In this document: positions 20,150 to 28,993 of the stretch, in pieces
Numbering within the stretch: the first letter of the stretch is position 1
Layout: each line of letters opens with the position of its first letter
NCBI GenBank assembly: GCA_039105265.1
Contig: JAPFFF010000015.1
Span: 1,550,001 to 1,614,000 of the forward strand
Source of the DNA: Tritrichomonas musculus
Lineage: Eukaryota; Parabasalia; Tritrichomonadida; Tritrichomonadidae
Direction of reading: 5' to 3'
DNA length: 64,000 nt
The notes under the pieces: model-generated
Told to the model about the DNA's origin: nothing
Databases searched by the model: none
What the model saw: the letters and a program-made list of their open reading frames with translations, nothing else
Made by a program: the position numbers and the translations under genes

Positions 20150-21687
20150 ATATTTCTTAAGGGGGTTTGATCACTTTTTTCTGTTAAAATATCTCAAAGA
20201 AAAAGAAATATTAACTAAAACAAATAGTATAATTTAAAACTATAAAATAATATATAAATGAGAAAATGAATAAGAATTTAAAAAACAAAAGTAAATCATG
20301 TTATTGCATCATAATTTATTCGATATAATTTGGCATGTTTTATTGAATAATTTCATTAAGTAAATACTAAAAATACTTTTTATTGAAATAATTAAAAAAA
20401 TCAAGTTCATATTAGGAAATATGTTTCAATTACTAATGAAATATCTGTTTAAATTAACTTATTGATCAGCTTATGCATACATAAAATAAATTTAAAATTA
20501 TCCTATCAGCTTTTGACAAAGGGTTTTAAGGTTTAAAGATCGATTTTACGTAATGAAGATTATATGGCTAAAAAAAGTATAAAAAAAGAAGAAAGATGAA
20601 ATTATAATTAGTATCAACAATATTAAATGTATATTGCACTAATAAATTCTTTAAAAATAATAAAACGAATGAGCTATTGATAATAATTTTAAGTATTTTG
20701 GTGTTGAATAAGTAAATTAAAATTTTGTTCTGCTTTTTTATTATTCCACATAATTTTATTAAAAATAATAAAAATGAAATCAGTTCGATTTGCGCATGGA
20801 TTGAGAAATAATTTTCATTACCTCAAATTATTTTTGGTGGAAAATTTGAGGTTAATTTAGTAAATGATATATAAACATCATCAAAAAACTTAGGGTTTGT
20901 CGGAGCCCGATTTTTGATTTAGGTCTTTAAAAAAATTATCAAAAATTTTAATTCTTCATTTAAACTTGAATTGTAATTTTGACTCTTTAAGTAGAGAGAT
21001 TAGTAAAAATCAATAGCAGTTTGTTCAAGAAATTTTTTTTGAAAAGCAGTATCGAAAGAATTAAAGAGACCTGAAAATGAACTTTTTTTTTGGTGACCCG
21101 AAAAACGAAAAAAAATAAAAATAAACTTCACAAATTCCCACAATTTTTGATGGAACGATCATCTTTTTGAGAGAAATCACGAAAAAATTGAATTTTATCA
21201 AATTTGAATAAAAAAGGTCATTTTTTGAATTAAAAGGTTAAAAAATAAAATACGATTTTCTTAAGTCATATTCATTTTAAAACTACTTGAACAAATTTAT
21301 TGTTTTCTTTATTGAAAATATATTATTTATTATTATTCTCTACTTATGAAGTTACGTATTTATCTTTTTTTAAGCCTTCAAAATATCCGTTATACCCCCT
21401 TAAAAATAAATATATGGAAATAACAAGTATTATTTTTGTAATATATTTATATGTTTTTAGTAAAGATAGGTTAAAGAAAAAAAATCGTCTTTTTTTCCTA
21501 TCGTTGTAACCCCTATCATTGAAATTGATTTTTTTTACTTTTCAATTCATTTCAATTTGAAAAGTTTCAAATTAGCTTGCTAATGCTTGCATTACATTCT
21601 TTGGAAAAAATATTAAATAATCGCTTCTAGCAGCTATGAATATTCACAAAATTTTGAACATTTAACAACAAGCTTTGAGAACCAAAT

Positions 21688-21810
21688 ATGGGTAGACTTT
21701 TTTTGAACAACTTTCAAATTTGAATTTTATTTTGAAAAAATTATATATGCTTTCTGAAAATTGAATATTGTAAAAGGTCCACCAAATTGTTCAAAAAAAA
21801 GTCTACCCAA
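21688..21810. mobile_element. Hairpin element, MITE-like, GGGTAGAC ends
   Basis: The left arm GGGTAGACTTTTTTTGAACA (21690-21709) is matched by the reverse complement of the right arm, GGGTAGACTTTTTTTTGAAC (arm at 21785-21808), with one extra T. The loop is ~75 bp. Outside the arms both sides read ATAT/AAATAT, compatible with a TA target. Non-coding. Confidence 0.55.
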
Positions 21811-21861
21811 ATATGCATTTTATGTTTACATAAATAATGGGCTTATTGTCATATTTATTGA

Positions 21862-21896
<35 letters not shown>

Positions 21897-22081
21897 TTTT
21901 TTTTGATTTAAACTTCAAATGATTTTGCCATCTCAGTTTTGTATGCAAATGGTTCAATAAAGATAACAACATTCAATTCATGCCGAAATCCATCAATTAT
22001 CATTCTGAGAATAATGTGACACATTTCTATGTTTATTCTCTTCCAATTGCTTCAGAAAAGTCAATCGCATGAAAAAAATCT

Positions 22082-22756
22082 ATGTCAAAAGGGCAAAAAA
22101 AAAATTCTGAAAATTTTCAATTAGTATTCAATTTCTATTATCAGAAATTATACAAAAAAATGGGACGACGAGGATTAAAGGCACATATTTTGAAAAGAAT
22201 TATAGTTTCCATTAATAACATTAAAACGATCATTCCCGTGAATAAAAATGAGCTTATTGAAGATAAAGAAGCGTTAACAAGAGCTTTAAGAGATTCTGCA
22301 TTAGAATTTCGAAAGATTTTGCCTAAAATAAAGGAAGAACAAAAGGAAAAAAACTCAAAATTATCAAAATCTCAGAATTTGTCGATATTTGCAAAAATCG
22401 ATAATGCTTCAAATGTTGAATTAGGATCAATTAGTAATTTAAAAGTTCTTGATAAAAATAATACTGACCTTCTCACTGTTCCTCATATTATTAATACAAA
22501 AATATGCTACAATAATAATTTGCAAGAATCTCTCTTTTTAAATGTTGTTCAAAATAAACTTTCTGAATCTGAAAATACTTTAAATGAACAATATGAATTA
22601 AGGATTATTTCAGACTGGGACAGGTTGTGGGAAAAAAACAATAATTCATACGATGGAGAACTAAAAAATATCAGCAATTCATTGACAAATACTTCAAATT
22701 ATGTTAATACAAACAGCTATATTAATCATATTTTACATTTTCCTATTATTGGATAA
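22082..22756 (+). CDS. Hypothetical protein, basic N-terminus
   Basis: 224 aa from the ATG at 22082. Residues ~15-50 are strongly basic and helical (YYQKLYKKMGRRGLKAHILK). A charged helix follows at ~58-95 (ALTRALRDSALEFRK, then a KEEQKEK run). The rest is Asn-rich with short hydrophobic segments. No membrane span, signal peptide or known motif was recognised. The basic patch could bind nucleic acid, but nothing specific supports that. Codon and residue composition are gene-like, unlike the surrounding A/T-only ORFs. Confidence 0.5.
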   Translation: MSKGQKKNSENFQLVFNFYYQKLYKKMGRRGLKAHILKRIIVSINNIKTIIPVNKNELIEDKEALTRALRDSALEFRKILPKIKEEQKEKNSKLSKSQNLSIFAKIDNASNVELGSISNLKVLDKNNTDLLTVPHIINTKICYNNNLQESLFLNVVQNKLSESENTLNEQYELRIISDWDRLWEKNNNSYDGELKNISNSLTNTSNYVNTNSYINHILHFPIIG

Positions 22757-23189
22757 TTTTAACAATTTAAATATAGTTAACATTTGAAATAAATTTCGTT
22801 TTATTATGTATTATTACCTTTTTCATACAGTTTATTGTCTGAATCTAATTTCGTTTTTATTGTATGAATAAGTCATGCTATATCATTCCATATCTTATCA
22901 AATATAGTTTTAATATAAATTTGTAGTTAAATAAAATATAAATCTCTTGGCATGAAATCAATGTTTTCTCAAACCATTTTTTCTATTCTAAAATGTTGAA
23001 TTTTATATTTTAATACTTATGCTGGCACAAAGTTACAATTTGGAAAAAAATTCATTATTTAAATGATTTCTGTATGGTTTTAAATTAATATGAACGTGAG
23101 TTTAAATTATTTGAGTGATTTTTTATTTATCTTTTCATAAGTCACTTTTTTTATTCAAAATCGATAATCTTTAAATACTTTTACTTACA
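22757..23189. other. Gene-free spacer
   Basis: A/T-rich spacer between two plus-strand genes. AAGTCACTTTTTTTATTC at ~23140-23157 precedes the PDI-like gene and faintly resembles an Inr. Nothing else was seen. Confidence 0.5.
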
Positions 23190-24860
23190 ATGCTTGCATT
23201 TTTATTTGGACTTGTTTCTTGCGTCTTTGTCCCGTATAATATAAGTAGTATGATATCCTTTGATCGAGTTAATTCTGCTGAACTTTCTGATATAGTATCA
23301 AAAAATCCAATTGTCGTTGTTTTATCATGCCCTCAAGATAATTACGTAATATCGCATGCATTCACAAATTCCGAATCACTTTTCCCTGAGGCAGTTTTTG
23401 CTATTGCTGATAAAGGCGCACTCAAAGATTATTTGAAGCAAAAGGTACCAGCAGAGCCTTCTATCGCAATTTTCAAAAAAGGATCTCTCGATGTTATTGT
23501 TGGTTCAATTTACAAGGAAAATACTCTTTTATACATAATTGATTTATATCTTTATGAAAAAAGGCCTGTTTTGAAATCTAGCGCAGAAGTTATCGCCGCA
23601 CTTGGTGAAACACCTGTAACAATTATTACAACAGAAAAGGAGTTTGATCATACTTTTTCAATTACCAAAAAATCGTTGACTAATTCTGAACCTATCAATA
23701 TTGTTTCTCTATCAGCGAAAGCAGCTGAAGAAATTTCGTTGGCTCATGGATATTGCGCAATTTTTAGATCATTAGACCAAGTTCTAGATTCTGCTCGTTG
23801 TAACGCCGAAGATATAAAAACAGTAATAAAGCCTGTTTTCCAAAATGCAAAAATTGAATTACTACAAGAATCAAAAAAACCATCAGTTGTTTTCCATCCA
23901 ACCGACCATAACTCCCACGAAGTTAAAGATTTTATGTATAAGCTTGGTTCAAATTTCAAAGATTTCAACTTTTTCTTTGTGAATGATAAAGAAGCATGCA
24001 AATTAGTAGATAAATATTATCCACCCAGCTTTTGTTCAAAAAATCAAATAGGAGTTATTGATTTCAAAGCAAATATTGCTTATAACGTTAGTTCAATCAT
24101 TAACACAGAAGAATTAAAGGAATCTTTCGATTCAAAGAAAATGACCGCTAATGTTTCCCATCTTATTTACCAGATAAGAAATCATGCAGTTCCTCATTAT
24201 TATATGAGTGAACAAATACCAAAGTCATCAAATGCTCCTTTGAAACGAATTGTCGGCTTGAATTACAAAGAGCTAGTTGTAGATAATGATGATGATGTTC
24301 TTGTTTTGTTTTTAAAGCCAAGAGATTCAGATTGTTCAAAAGCATTTAATAAATTAAGAAAAATTGCTGATGATGCGCTTGAAGATTGTCATAAAGATGA
24401 TGAAAAAGAAAATGAGACAAGTACTGCTAATACTAAAACCAACAAAACCCAAATTTGCAATATTGACTTAAATAATCATACAAAATTCTACTTTATAATA
24501 TCAACTGATAATAAAATCGAAGGAGGATACCCAACTTTCCCAGGAGAACCTTCTCTCGTTCTTTACTCTGCATTAGATAAATCAAAGCCTAGACTTGTAA
24601 TTGGAAGCGATCTTGCTGATATTCAACTTCATTTGAAACTTTTCGCAAAATATCCTGTAACCTTTAATAAAAAATATACGATAGGATCAATGGAGCACTT
24701 TAATGAGCAAGCTGAAATTGCAAAATCAGTAAGAGCCAGAATGACTGTTGAAGAAGTTGAATTACTAATGGATACAATCGATAAAGTTGGTGCCGAATTC
24801 AAAGAAAGAAATGAAGATATAAATGAAGAACTGGATGACAATGAAGGTGTAGAATTATAA
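23190..24860 (+). CDS. PDI-like thioredoxin-fold ER protein lacking a CxxC site
   Basis: 556 aa from the ATG at 23190. Residues 1-12 form a short hydrophobic signal peptide. Two or more thioredoxin-like domains follow. The clearest, ~350-500, opens LKRIVGLNYKELVVD and continues DDVLVLFLKPRDSDC, which parallels the PDI a' domain up to the position of the active-site CGHC. Here only one Cys remains (near residue 381), so disulfide exchange of the usual type is unlikely. Later FPGEPSLVLYS echoes the cis-Pro strand of thioredoxins. The C-terminal ~60 residues are acidic and helical. There is no KDEL-type tail (it ends EGVEL). Probably a lumenal chaperone- or scaffold-like PDI relative. Confidence 0.7.
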   Translation: MLAFLFGLVSCVFVPYNISSMISFDRVNSAELSDIVSKNPIVVVLSCPQDNYVISHAFTNSESLFPEAVFAIADKGALKDYLKQKVPAEPSIAIFKKGSLDVIVGSIYKENTLLYIIDLYLYEKRPVLKSSAEVIAALGETPVTIITTEKEFDHTFSITKKSLTNSEPINIVSLSAKAAEEISLAHGYCAIFRSLDQVLDSARCNAEDIKTVIKPVFQNAKIELLQESKKPSVVFHPTDHNSHEVKDFMYKLGSNFKDFNFFFVNDKEACKLVDKYYPPSFCSKNQIGVIDFKANIAYNVSSIINTEELKESFDSKKMTANVSHLIYQIRNHAVPHYYMSEQIPKSSNAPLKRIVGLNYKELVVDNDDDVLVLFLKPRDSDCSKAFNKLRKIADDALEDCHKDDEKENETSTANTKTNKTQICNIDLNNHTKFYFIISTDNKIEGGYPTFPGEPSLVLYSALDKSKPRLVIGSDLADIQLHLKLFAKYPVTFNKKYTIGSMEHFNEQAEIAKSVRARMTVEEVELLMDTIDKVGAEFKERNEDINEELDDNEGVEL

Positions 24861-25123
24861 AGTAATCATTCTTTCAAATAAAAATTTTAACTCATTCTAC
24901 TTTTTTTATATTTATTAGAAATTATCTCAAAAAAAATTGTGTATTTTTTAAGAAAAAGTGAATGCTATATTCAAAAAATTCTTTTAAAAATTTCTAAAAA
25001 CATGCAATAAATTTATTATGAAATAAAGAGAGAGGAAAAAAATAAAATAAAATAAAATTCAAATAAATAATATAATAATATTATTATTTCTCTTCTGAAT
25101 CGAACAATAACTTCATTCGTTGC

Positions 25124-26503
25124 TCAATCATAGTTTCTTGTAGGAGATCCGCGCTGTTGAGCCATACTTGATAAAAACTTATTCTGTGCTTCTCTGATAC
25201 TAGTCTTTTCTATTGCAATATCTTGCTGTAGCATTGCAATTTCTTGCTGTTTACTCTGTATTTGTGATGCTTGCGTATCAAGCCTTAATTGAGCAGACTT
25301 GAGTTGTTCTTGAGATTCTCTGAGCATCTGCATCATCTTTTGCTCTCTGTCTGCACTGACAACACGAGATGTTGAGAATGTTGTTTCTGCCTGGCGTTTC
25401 TTCATTCTGAGGGTTTCAAGTTCTGCAATCATTGTTTGTTTAACGTTTCTTAATTTTTCTGATTTAGCTTGTGAACTGACAAGAAGATCTTCCAAACTTT
25501 TGACAATCTTCTGTGCTTGTTGAAGTTTTTCTTGTTGCTGCTGAAGTTCTGCTACAGCTGCAAGTTGTGCATCATCCTGAAATGCATAAGCTGCTTTTCT
25601 TTCAGCAGCTTGCTTGCGTAATTCTGAATCAATTCGACTTAATTCATCATTGGCTTCTTTGCTCTGAAGGCTCATTTGAGCTCGTAATTGAGTAATTTCC
25701 TCTTGATATTTTTGTTCAGTAGAATTTAAGCTATTTTGAAGTGCTTCTGTCGATTCTTTTAATTCTTTTAATCTTTTAGCAGCTTCGATGCCATCGGCTG
25801 TAGCATTGCGAAGACTCATCTGTAATTCGCTTAATTGTGATGTTTTAACAGATATTTCTGATTCAAGCGACGCATTCTTCCTTTCTGTTCTTTTAATCTC
25901 TTCAGTAAGCTGTTTAAGTCTGTCACCACTACTCATCTGTATAATTGATTTGGAAACAGATACATATTTATTTTCCATTGACCGTAATACTTGCGAGCGC
26001 ATATTATGAAAAACTTTTCCTTGTGCTTTTTTGACTTGAAGGATATCAGCGACTGATTCTTGCGTTTTTCGTAGTCTAGATCTATCAAATCTTTCAATCC
26101 ACTTTGCAAATGATCGAGAAAGAATTAAACGATTCAAAGTAAAAGAAGCAAGATTAGCAAACTGTCCTAAAAATCGGTGTCTAATTCGTCTGAGTTCAGC
26201 TGAAGCATTTCTATTCGATTGTTCCTTTATTCCACGGATTTCATCTGAATTTAGTACAGGTTCGGCGATTAGTAAATGTTTATTTTTCCACCTAAAGAAC
26301 ATTTTTTGTTTAAGATGGCGATTAATAAGAGATTGACAACAAAGTTCTTCTGTATCTGGCATTAATACAGATTCAACGCATACTTCTATATCTGAAGATG
26401 TAGATGACGAGGCGCTATGCGGATCAATTCGATATTGTTGAAGAGCTGAATTTTTTTTGAGTGGAATAGAGCGTATTAAGTTCGGTGTCGATTGGCGAAA
26501 CAT
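25124..26503 (-). CDS. Coiled-coil protein with SFI1-like N-terminal motifs
   Basis: 459 aa. The start is the ATG at 26503; the open frame extends 10 codons further without another ATG. Residues ~60-145 contain two segments like centrin-binding SFI1 repeats, each with hydrophobic spacing and a Trp: LKQKMFFRWKNK and LILSRSFAKWIERF. From ~165 to ~445 it is a nearly continuous heptad coiled coil rich in Gln, Glu and Lys. The pattern suggests a structural protein of basal bodies, centrosome-like bodies or the mastigont skeleton. No catalytic motif. The SFI1 resemblance rests on two short motifs only. Confidence 0.65.
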   Translation of the reverse strand: MFRQSTPNLIRSIPLKKNSALQQYRIDPHSASSSTSSDIEVCVESVLMPDTEELCCQSLINRHLKQKMFFRWKNKHLLIAEPVLNSDEIRGIKEQSNRNASAELRRIRHRFLGQFANLASFTLNRLILSRSFAKWIERFDRSRLRKTQESVADILQVKKAQGKVFHNMRSQVLRSMENKYVSVSKSIIQMSSGDRLKQLTEEIKRTERKNASLESEISVKTSQLSELQMSLRNATADGIEAAKRLKELKESTEALQNSLNSTEQKYQEEITQLRAQMSLQSKEANDELSRIDSELRKQAAERKAAYAFQDDAQLAAVAELQQQQEKLQQAQKIVKSLEDLLVSSQAKSEKLRNVKQTMIAELETLRMKKRQAETTFSTSRVVSADREQKMMQMLRESQEQLKSAQLRLDTQASQIQSKQQEIAMLQQDIAIEKTSIREAQNKFLSSMAQQRGSPTRNYD

Positions 26504-26759
26504 AATATAAAAGCGTTGAATAATATATACCAACCGTTTAATAATTTATATTTTGATTCAAAAAACAAAAAAACTAACAGAAAAAGTTTGAATTCTAAGA
26601 AAATATTTATGGATTAAAAAAACAAATTTATCAGAAAGAGTCAACAAATAAATGCTCAAATATATTGAAATTTGCGAGATATAACATAGCAAATCTTTTA
26701 TCTTGATAAAATCTAACGAATTTATCATTCACTCGATATAAATAAATCTATTATCAGTA

Positions 26760-28862
26760 TTAATAGTTATATGTTTCAAATCTCTTATCAGACATACCCC
26801 AATGCACATTTTCATCAAAATCTGGGCATTTGGTGCATCTCCCAGTGCAATAATAATCATCAATTAGATTAACAACATCATAAGTAGATGGAATAATGAA
26901 TTTTTTCTTCATATGCAACATAATTGGATATGTAACCATTTGTGCATATCCTGGAACAAATCTCATCAGCTTTGCTAAAAATAAGTCGTCAATGTACTCG
27001 TTTGCAGGTAGCTCGTTGAAGCCTTCAATAGCATCCCACATTTTTTTCGACATAATAAGAAAGTCACTGACACCGCAATTTTTCAATTTTGAAGAAGATT
27101 TTTCAATAAATCTTTGCTTTGAATCTATAATTGTAAATCTATCTTCATTATCAATATTACATCTTTGTTTAACATCAAAAGAGTTGGCACGCCAAGGTTC
27201 ATTCAAAATTTTAATAACTTGGTCAAATGTAAAATTATCATATGTTGCTTCCTTTTCATCAAATCGCACAGATCGATATACAACAGCAGTATTAAATTGG
27301 CGAGCTGCGATTAACTCAAATAACTCGTCAGATAGTAAATTTTCGATATTTGTTGTCATTACAAATTTACCTTTAGCACGTTGAATTCCGATATTTTTGG
27401 CGACATATTCAAGAACCGAAGCTTTATTTAGCGAAGTATTCATTACATTTGACAATAAATTTATATGAGTTTCTCTTGGTACTACTATAAATTGAACTTT
27501 ATCTGCTATTTTTGGACCAAATGAAAAACTTTCAAGCAATTTTTGATGAATCAAAGAATATTTCTTTGTATCTGTAGCATAATCTACAAAAATGATCTCA
27601 ATATTAGCAAGTGGAACTTCTATTAAAGCATTATTTATTCTTTTAAAAAACTTTTTTGTTTTTTCAATTAAACTTGCTGATCCTAAATTATCATTTTGTC
27701 CATATACAACAATTGACATATAAACACCTGCTTTTTCACTTCTATTAAAATTAGAATATTCATCTGTAATCATTTTTTCAACATTTTCATTTTCCTCACC
27801 AACAAGAGCAGAATGGCTAGTTTCAGGTATTTTTGATACTTGATGAGGTGTTTCATGAAATGTCAATTCACAGTCTTCGAGACCTGCGGCTTTGACAGCA
27901 AGTCTAACTGCTTTTTCAACTGATATATTAGATGATCCATAAATTGCAAATCGTCCCTTCTTTAAGTCATTTTCGTATTTAATTTGATGTCTAACAAATT
28001 TAGAAGCTTCATCTGCTCTAATACTATGATACATCATATCAGGTGAAAAAATCTCGATATCTGATTTTCCTGATATTCTGCATTCACGAACAGCTCTAAT
28101 TGTTGGATTTTCAAGGTCATAAAATGCGTTTTTATCTACTAAATAAGGAACTTCAACAACACAGGCGCCATATCTCAATGCTGTTGTTAAAGTTTCTTCT
28201 GAAATTGGTGCAACTGGTGCAAATACAAAAGGTATATCGCGTTCATTGAAATAAGAAGATAATCCTTCAATATATTTTGCTGATATTTCATCCAAAACAG
28301 CTGAACCATCTGTTGTTGAATGTCGAGTGAGTGGTGGCTGGTAAATTATAAAAGCTTGCTTAATAGTCACATTCTCGAATGGGATAAAAGCATCTTTTGT
28401 TGTAAAATCGATTTCATTAATTCCTCCTAATGCAATAAACGGTCGATTTTTGTATGCAAATTTACGTGTTATTGCAGCACCAAGAGCTGTTGAGGCACCA
28501 ATCACTAAGTATCGAGGCTCTGTCATATCTTCTTGTCGAAGATTTTTCCCTAGTATTCGAACAAATTCATGACGTGCTGATTTTCGCTTTAAACATTTGT
28601 TTTTTTTAATCGACTTTGACACAAGAGAAGAATACTTAAAAACATCATTACTTTCTGTTGGATGACTTGATGGAACAGTAATTTCGTAAAATGAGTTGTT
28701 TGGTGCTTTGTAAATCCGAATTGGTAATGTATAAAAAAAATCGTAGAAGTAGGCAACAATAAATGGAGTGACTAAAATCATTACTGAAATAGTTAAAATT
28801 GCTAAAATAATTCGTAACATGCTATTTTTTCTTCGAAATCGAATATTCCTCCTTCGAAACAT
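26760..28862 (-). CDS. Type II membrane protein: Rossmann (epimerase-like) domain plus glycosyltransferase-like domain
   Basis: 700 aa from the ATG at 28862 (TTG two codons upstream is not needed). A basic N-terminus leads into a single membrane span at ~18-40, the type II topology usual for Golgi glycan enzymes. At ~118-130 there is YLVIGASTALGAAI, a GxxxxxG nucleotide-binding turn like that of SDR/NAD-dependent epimerases. The domain runs to ~340. From ~380 a second alpha/beta domain starts with SIVVYGQND. It contains AKNIGIQRAKGKFVMTTNIE (~488-507), the region of GT-A enzymes where a DxD would be expected; here it reads TNIEN. A Cys-rich stretch (CTGRCTKCPDFD) lies near the C-terminus. A sugar-modifying role in the Golgi is inferred; activity of either half is unproven. 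It is divergent from the dynein light-chain-domain gene. Confidence 0.6.
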   Translation of the reverse strand: MFRRRNIRFRRKNSMLRIILAILTISVMILVTPFIVAYFYDFFYTLPIRIYKAPNNSFYEITVPSSHPTESNDVFKYSSLVSKSIKKNKCLKRKSARHEFVRILGKNLRQEDMTEPRYLVIGASTALGAAITRKFAYKNRPFIALGGINEIDFTTKDAFIPFENVTIKQAFIIYQPPLTRHSTTDGSAVLDEISAKYIEGLSSYFNERDIPFVFAPVAPISEETLTTALRYGACVVEVPYLVDKNAFYDLENPTIRAVRECRISGKSDIEIFSPDMMYHSIRADEASKFVRHQIKYENDLKKGRFAIYGSSNISVEKAVRLAVKAAGLEDCELTFHETPHQVSKIPETSHSALVGEENENVEKMITDEYSNFNRSEKAGVYMSIVVYGQNDNLGSASLIEKTKKFFKRINNALIEVPLANIEIIFVDYATDTKKYSLIHQKLLESFSFGPKIADKVQFIVVPRETHINLLSNVMNTSLNKASVLEYVAKNIGIQRAKGKFVMTTNIENLLSDELFELIAARQFNTAVVYRSVRFDEKEATYDNFTFDQVIKILNEPWRANSFDVKQRCNIDNEDRFTIIDSKQRFIEKSSSKLKNCGVSDFLIMSKKMWDAIEGFNELPANEYIDDLFLAKLMRFVPGYAQMVTYPIMLHMKKKFIIPSTYDVVNLIDDYYCTGRCTKCPDFDENVHWGMSDKRFETYNY

Positions 28863-28913
28863 TTGCAAGTTGATGTTTTGATTTGACTAAATAAGTGTTT
28901 AAAAAGTTTAAAT

Positions 28914-28925
28914 AACGAGCTCGTT
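28914..28925. promoter_or_regulatory. 12-bp palindrome in a 131-bp divergent promoter
   Basis: AACGAGCTCGTT lies almost midway between the divergent ATGs at 28862 (minus) and 28994 (plus). It is unusually G/C-rich for a spacer here. A shared regulator site is possible but not shown. Confidence 0.3.
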
Positions 28926-28993
28926 TAAAATTTCGGAAATTCAATTTTTTTTTGAAAAAATTCGTTATAAAAAGAAGAATTGAAAAATATAAA

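Larger units (their letters stand above)
19754..21513. mobile_element. 1.76-kb non-autonomous element with TA-flanked inverted repeats
   Basis: The left end GGGGATACAACGATAGGA (19754-19771) matches the reverse complement of the right end, GGGGTTACAACGATAGGA (21496-21513), at 17 of 18 bases. TA flanks both ends (19752-19753 and 21514-21515). No transposase is encoded. It begins 46 bp after the end of the pogo-like element and has different terminal repeats, so it is a separate family. Confidence 0.6.
19708..22081. other. Gene-free region built from non-autonomous repeat elements
   Basis: No protein-like ORF on either strand. The region is largely accounted for by a 1.76-kb TIR element (19754-21513), an internal long hairpin (19911-20149) and a shorter hairpin element (21688-21810). 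A T-run lies at ~21867-21893. Confidence 0.6.

Noticed and set aside
21300-21509. 69-aa plus-strand ORF in the non-autonomous element
   Set aside because: Hydrophobic A/T-encoded residues only, and it runs into the terminal repeat.
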